Part shown: one piece after another, positions 53,249 to 56,654 of the stretch | Layout: each line of letters opens with the position of its first letter | Numbering within the stretch: position 1 is the first letter of the stretch | From: Achromobacter veterisilvae | Lineage (GTDB): Bacteria; Pseudomonadota; Gammaproteobacteria; Burkholderiales; Burkholderiaceae_B | DNA length: 56,654 bases | Reading direction: 5' to 3' | Assembly: GCF_900496975.1 (NCBI RefSeq) | Contig: NZ_UFQC01000042.1 | Span: forward strand, 1-56,654 | Program-made: the position numbers and the translations under genes | Notes under the pieces: generated by a model | The model's database searches: none | What the model was told of the DNA's origin: nothing | Seen by the model: only the letters and a program-made list of their open reading frames with translations

Positions 53249-55957
53249 ATGTCCTCTTTCGCCCAGGCTGGCGCCGTGCAGGCTGCCAACGACGAAGACA
53301 CCCTTGAAACCCAGGAGTGGCTCGAAGCCCTGGCGGCAGTCCTTGATCGCGAAGGACCGCAGCGCGCCCACTATCTGCTCGAACGCCTGATCGACGAAGC
53401 CCGTCGTTCCGGCGCTCACATCCCATTTTCGCCGAATACCGCGTACGTCAACACGATCCCCCCCGGCCTGGAGCCGGCGCATCCGGGCAACCTGGAACTG
53501 GAAGCCCGCATCCGTTCGTACGTGCGCTGGAACGCCATGGCCATGGTGGTCAAGGCCAACAAGCACAACCCGCCGGACGGTGGCGACCTGGGCGGCCACA
53601 TCGCGTCGTTCGCGTCGCTGGCCACCATGATCGGCTGCGGCCAGAACCACTTCTGGCACGCGGAAGACGAAAGCCACGGCGGCGACCTGGTCTATTTCCA
53701 GGGCCACACCTCGCCCGGCATGTACGGCCGCGCCTACCTCGAAGGCCGCCTGACCGAAGACCAGTTGAACCACTTCCGCCAGGAAGTGGACGGCAAGGGC
53801 CTGTCCTCGTACCCGCACCCGAAGCTGATGCCGGACTTCTGGCAGTTCCCGACGGTGTCGATGGGCCTGGGCCCGCTGATGGCGATCTACCAGGCGCGCT
53901 TCCTGAAGTACCTGCACGCGCGCGGCATCGCCGACACGAGCAAGCGCAAGGTCTGGGTATTCTGCGGCGACGGCGAGATGGACGAACCCGAATCGCTGGG
54001 CGCCATCGCGCTGGCTGCGCGCGAAAAGCTGGACAACCTGATTTTCGTGATCAACTGCAACCTGCAGCGCCTGGACGGTCCGGTGCGCGGCAACGGCAAG
54101 ATCATCCAGGAACTGGAAGGCGACTTCCGCGGTTCGGGCTGGAACGTGATCAAGCTGATCTGGGGCGGCTACTGGGATCCGCTGCTGGCGCACGACAAGG
54201 AAGGCATCCTGCGCCAGATCATGGAAGAGACCGTGGACGGCGAGTACCAGGCGTACAAGGCCAACGACGGCAAGTTCGTGCGCGAGCATTTCTTCGGCAA
54301 GCATCCGAAGCTGCTGGAAGCGGTGTCGCGCATGAGCGACGAGGACATCTGGCGCCTGAACCGCGGCGGCCATGACCCGCACAAGGTGTTCGCCGCGTTC
54401 GACTCGGCCGCCAAGCACGAAGGCCAGCCCACCGTGATCCTGGCCAAGACGATCAAGGGCTACGGCATGGGCCACGTCGGCCAGGCCAAGAACCCGACCC
54501 ACCAGCAGAAGAAGCTGGAGCTGGATTCCATCCGCGAATTCCGCGACCGCTTCGCGATCCCCATCCCGGACGACCAACTGGCCGATCTGCCGTACTTCAA
54601 GCCGGCCGACGACTCGCCCGAAATGAAGTACCTGCACGAGCGCCGCGCCGCGCTGGGCGGCTACCTGCCGCACCGCCGCCAGAAGGCCGACGAGCACCTC
54701 AAGGCCCCGGCGCTGGACGCCTTCAAGGCCGTGCTGGAGCCCACCGCGGAAGGCCGCGAGATCTCCACCACCCAGGCTTTCGTGCGCATCCTGAACCAGG
54801 TCCTGCGCGACAAGGAACTCGGTCCGCGCGTCGTGCCGATCCTGGCCGACGAATCGCGCACCTTCGGCATGGAAGGCCTGTTCCGCCAGATCGGCATCTA
54901 TGCGCCGGAAGGCCAGAAGTACACCCCGGTCGACAAGGACCAGGTCATGTACTACAAGGAATCGGCCGACGGCCAGCTCCTGCAGGAAGGCATCAACGAA
55001 GCGGGCGCGATGAGCTCCTGGATTGCGGCGGCCACGTCGTACTCCTCGAACAACCGCATCATGATCCCGTTCTTCATCTATTACTCGATGTTCGGGTTCC
55101 AGCGCATCGGCGACCTGGCCTGGGCGGCCGGCGACATGCAGGCGCGCGGCTTCCTCCTGGGCGGCACCGCCGGGCGCACCACGCTCAACGGCGAAGGCCT
55201 GCAGCACGAAGACGGCCACAGCCACATCCTGGCGTCCACGATCCCGAACTGCGTCTCGTACGACCCGACGTTCGGCCACGAACTGGCCGTGATCGTCCAG
55301 CATGGCTTGAAGCGCATGGTGGAAGACCAGGAAAACGTCTACTACTACCTGACGGTGATGAACGAGAACTACCCGCAGCCCGGCCTGACCGCGGGCGACG
55401 AGGAAGGCATCATCAAGGGGATGTACAAGCTGCAGTCGCGCGGCAAGGGCAAGAACCGCGTCCAACTGATGGGTTCGGGCACGATCCTGCGCGAAGTCAT
55501 GGCCGCGCAAGAGCTGCTGGAAGCCGATTGGGGCGTGGCCTCGGATCTGTGGAGCGTCACCAGCTTCACCGAACTGCGCCGCAACGGCCTGGACGCCGAA
55601 CGCCACAACATGCTGCACCCCGAAGAAAAGAAGCCGCAGGTGGCTTACGTCACGGAGCAACTGGCCAAGACGGAAGGTCCGATCATCGCGTCGACCGACT
55701 ACATGAAACTCTTTGCCGACCAGATCCGTCCGTTCGTGCCCAAGGGCCGCGAATACAAGGTGCTGGGCACCGATGGTTTCGGCCGCTCGGATTTCCGCTC
55801 GAAGCTGCGCGAGCACTTCGAAGTGGACCGCCACTTCGTCGTGGTCGCCGCGCTGCGCGCGCTGGCCGACGAGGGCAAGGTGCCGGTGGCCAAGGTGGCC
55901 GAAGCCATCAAGAAGTACGGCATCAATCCGAACAAAGCCAACCCGCAATACGCCTGA
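53249..55957 (+). CDS. aceE: Pyruvate dehydrogenase E1 component (AceE, homodimeric)
   Basis: A 902-residue homodimeric E1, thiamine-diphosphate-dependent, which decarboxylates pyruvate and acetylates the lipoyl groups of E2. The ThDP/magnesium motif is FCGDGEMDEPESLGAI followed by FVINCNLQRLDGPVRGNGKI; the GGHIASFASLATM and FQGHTSPGMYGRAYLEGRL blocks around the substrate pocket and the C-terminal GTDGFGRSDFRSKLREHFEVDRHFVV are all in place. The length is close to E. coli AceE. ATG 53249 has AGGAG upstream. aceF follows after 12 bases. The start region lacks any PdhR gene nearby. Confidence 0.97.
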   Translation: MSSFAQAGAVQAANDEDTLETQEWLEALAAVLDREGPQRAHYLLERLIDEARRSGAHIPFSPNTAYVNTIPPGLEPAHPGNLELEARIRSYVRWNAMAMVVKANKHNPPDGGDLGGHIASFASLATMIGCGQNHFWHAEDESHGGDLVYFQGHTSPGMYGRAYLEGRLTEDQLNHFRQEVDGKGLSSYPHPKLMPDFWQFPTVSMGLGPLMAIYQARFLKYLHARGIADTSKRKVWVFCGDGEMDEPESLGAIALAAREKLDNLIFVINCNLQRLDGPVRGNGKIIQELEGDFRGSGWNVIKLIWGGYWDPLLAHDKEGILRQIMEETVDGEYQAYKANDGKFVREHFFGKHPKLLEAVSRMSDEDIWRLNRGGHDPHKVFAAFDSAAKHEGQPTVILAKTIKGYGMGHVGQAKNPTHQQKKLELDSIREFRDRFAIPIPDDQLADLPYFKPADDSPEMKYLHERRAALGGYLPHRRQKADEHLKAPALDAFKAVLEPTAEGREISTTQAFVRILNQVLRDKELGPRVVPILADESRTFGMEGLFRQIGIYAPEGQKYTPVDKDQVMYYKESADGQLLQEGINEAGAMSSWIAAATSYSSNNRIMIPFFIYYSMFGFQRIGDLAWAAGDMQARGFLLGGTAGRTTLNGEGLQHEDGHSHILASTIPNCVSYDPTFGHELAVIVQHGLKRMVEDQENVYYYLTVMNENYPQPGLTAGDEEGIIKGMYKLQSRGKGKNRVQLMGSGTILREVMAAQELLEADWGVASDLWSVTSFTELRRNGLDAERHNMLHPEEKKPQVAYVTEQLAKTEGPIIASTDYMKLFADQIRPFVPKGREYKVLGTDGFGRSDFRSKLREHFEVDRHFVVVAALRALADEGKVPVAKVAEAIKKYGINPNKANPQYA

Positions 55958-55969
55958 GGGTAAAGAGAC

Positions 55970-56654
55970 ATGAGCAACATCGTGCAAATCAAGGTTCCCG
56001 ACATCGGCGACTTCAAGGAAGTGGAAGTCATCGAGGTTCTGGTGGCGGTGGGCGACACGATCAAGGCCGAACAAAGCCTGATCACCGTCGAATCCGACAA
56101 GGCCTCGATGGAAATCCCCGCGTCGCAGGGCGGTGTGGTGAAGTCCATCAACGTGAAGGTGGGCGACAAGGTCGCCGAAGGCACGGTCGTGCTGGAAGTG
56201 GAAGCCGCAGAAGCCCAGGTGTCAGACACCCAAGCGAAGACGGCGCCCCAAGCTGCCGGCAGCCAGGTGTCTGACACCCAAAAGAATGCCTCGGCCGCCC
56301 CGGTGTCTGACACCCCCAAGAACGCGCCGGCGCCCGCCGCCAGCACCGGCCCCATCGAGATCCAGGTCCCCGACATCGGCGACTTCAAGGAAGTCGAAGT
56401 CATCGAAATCATGGTCAACGTCGGCGACACCATCAAGGCCGAACAAAGCCTGATCACCGTCGAGTCCGACAAGGCCTCGATGGAAATCCCCGCTTCGCAG
56501 GGCGGCGTGGTCAAGGAAGTGAAGGTCAAGGTGGGCGACAAGGTCGCCAAGGGCTCGGTCGTGGTCGTAGTGGAGGGCGCCGCGCCCGCCGCCGGCGCCG
56601 CTGCCGCCCCGGCCGCCAAGGCCGAGGCCGCTCCCGCGCCCGCGGCCAGGACCG
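55970..56654 (+). CDS. aceF: Pyruvate dehydrogenase E2, dihydrolipoamide acetyltransferase, N-terminal part
   Basis: The first 228 codons are in the window. Two lipoyl domains are nearly identical: residues about 3-77 with lipoyl Lys44 in [10 protein letters not shown], and about 127-203 with Lys168 in the same motif. The linker between them (about 80-125) holds three VSDT tetrapeptides at 84-87, 100-103 and 112-115, each encoded by a GGTGTCWGACACC palindrome. A second alanine/proline-rich linker runs to the right edge; the subunit-binding and catalytic domains lie beyond. AceF forms the core of the complex and transfers acetyl groups to CoA. Confidence 0.95.
   Translation, partial: MSNIVQIKVPDIGDFKEVEVIEVLVAVGDTIKAEQSLITVESDKASMEIPASQGGVVKSINVKVGDKVAEGTVVLEVEAAEAQVSDTQAKTAPQAAGSQVSDTQKNASAAPVSDTPKNAPAPAASTGPIEIQVPDIGDFKEVEVIEIMVNVGDTIKAEQSLITVESDKASMEIPASQGGVVKEVKVKVGDKVAKGSVVVVVEGAAPAAGAAAAPAAKAEAAPAPAART
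56218..56314. repeat. Three in-frame GGTGTCWGACACC palindromes inside aceF
   Basis: Exact palindromes at 56218-56230, 56266-56278 and 56302-56314. Start-to-start distances are 48 and 36 bases, multiples of three, and all three are read in the frame that gives Val-Ser-Asp-Thr. The 38-base spacer of the intergenic elements is absent; the sequence between is alanine/proline/lysine-rich linker. Confidence 0.9.

Overview
The window is a GC-rich (by eye about two thirds G+C), densely coding chromosomal segment. Codon use, gene content and operon style point to a betaproteobacterium of the Alcaligenaceae, most likely Achromobacter or an environmental Bordetella; the genus is an inference. No rRNA, tRNA, CRISPR array, insertion sequence or phage gene was recognised.

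Layout. 1-2913 (minus): part of a type II secretion operon, gspC-G-H-I-J-K, with gspK running off the left edge. 2914-3264: intergenic repeats. 3265-7642 (plus): a phosphodiesterase-like lipoprotein, a 54-residue lipoprotein and a Tat-type phospholipase C, plausible surface or secreted proteins next to the secretion genes. 7649-15642: a LysR regulator divergent from a gamma-glutamyltransferase and a GsiBCDA-like glutathione/peptide ABC importer. 15828-22565: VOC protein, LysE exporter, YaeQ, a TetR-SDR-MFS cluster with two matching operators (the MFS gene is frameshifted), and a GAF-PAS-PAS-GGDEF diguanylate cyclase. 22628-36353 (plus): one compact 13-gene operon with a GntR regulator, a branched-chain-amino-acid-type ABC importer, a LeuCD/DmdAB-like hydratase, a HyuBA-like ATP-dependent hydrolase, an isochorismatase-fold protein, a fumarate-reductase-like flavoprotein and a PEP-mutase/isocitrate-lyase-family lyase. 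It looks like a complete uptake and catabolic system for an unidentified compound. 36400-38803: SRPBCC/ArsR pair, UbiC and an RluF-like pseudouridine synthase. 38890-45943: a LysR regulator divergent from an AcrAB-TolC/MexAB-OprM-type efflux operon. 46031-52899 (minus): GlsB/YeaQ-like protein, SCO1/SenC, oligopeptidase A, FolD and a FixLJ-like two-component system. 53249-56654 (plus): pyruvate dehydrogenase E1 (aceE) and the start of E2 (aceF).

The most unusual signal is a 13-bp palindrome, GGTGTCWGACACC, with ten exact and five near copies. Between genes it comes mostly in pairs framing a partly conserved 37-38 bp spacer, giving units of 64 (four copies) or 63 bp (one copy), in both orientations. 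In aceF three bare palindromes lie in frame in the linker between two lipoyl domains, each encoding Val-Ser-Asp-Thr. The second system of interest is the 13-gene catabolic operon, whose enzymes suggest opening of a cyclic imide or lactam, hydration of an alkylmaleate-like acid and carbon-carbon cleavage; the substrate is hypothetical.
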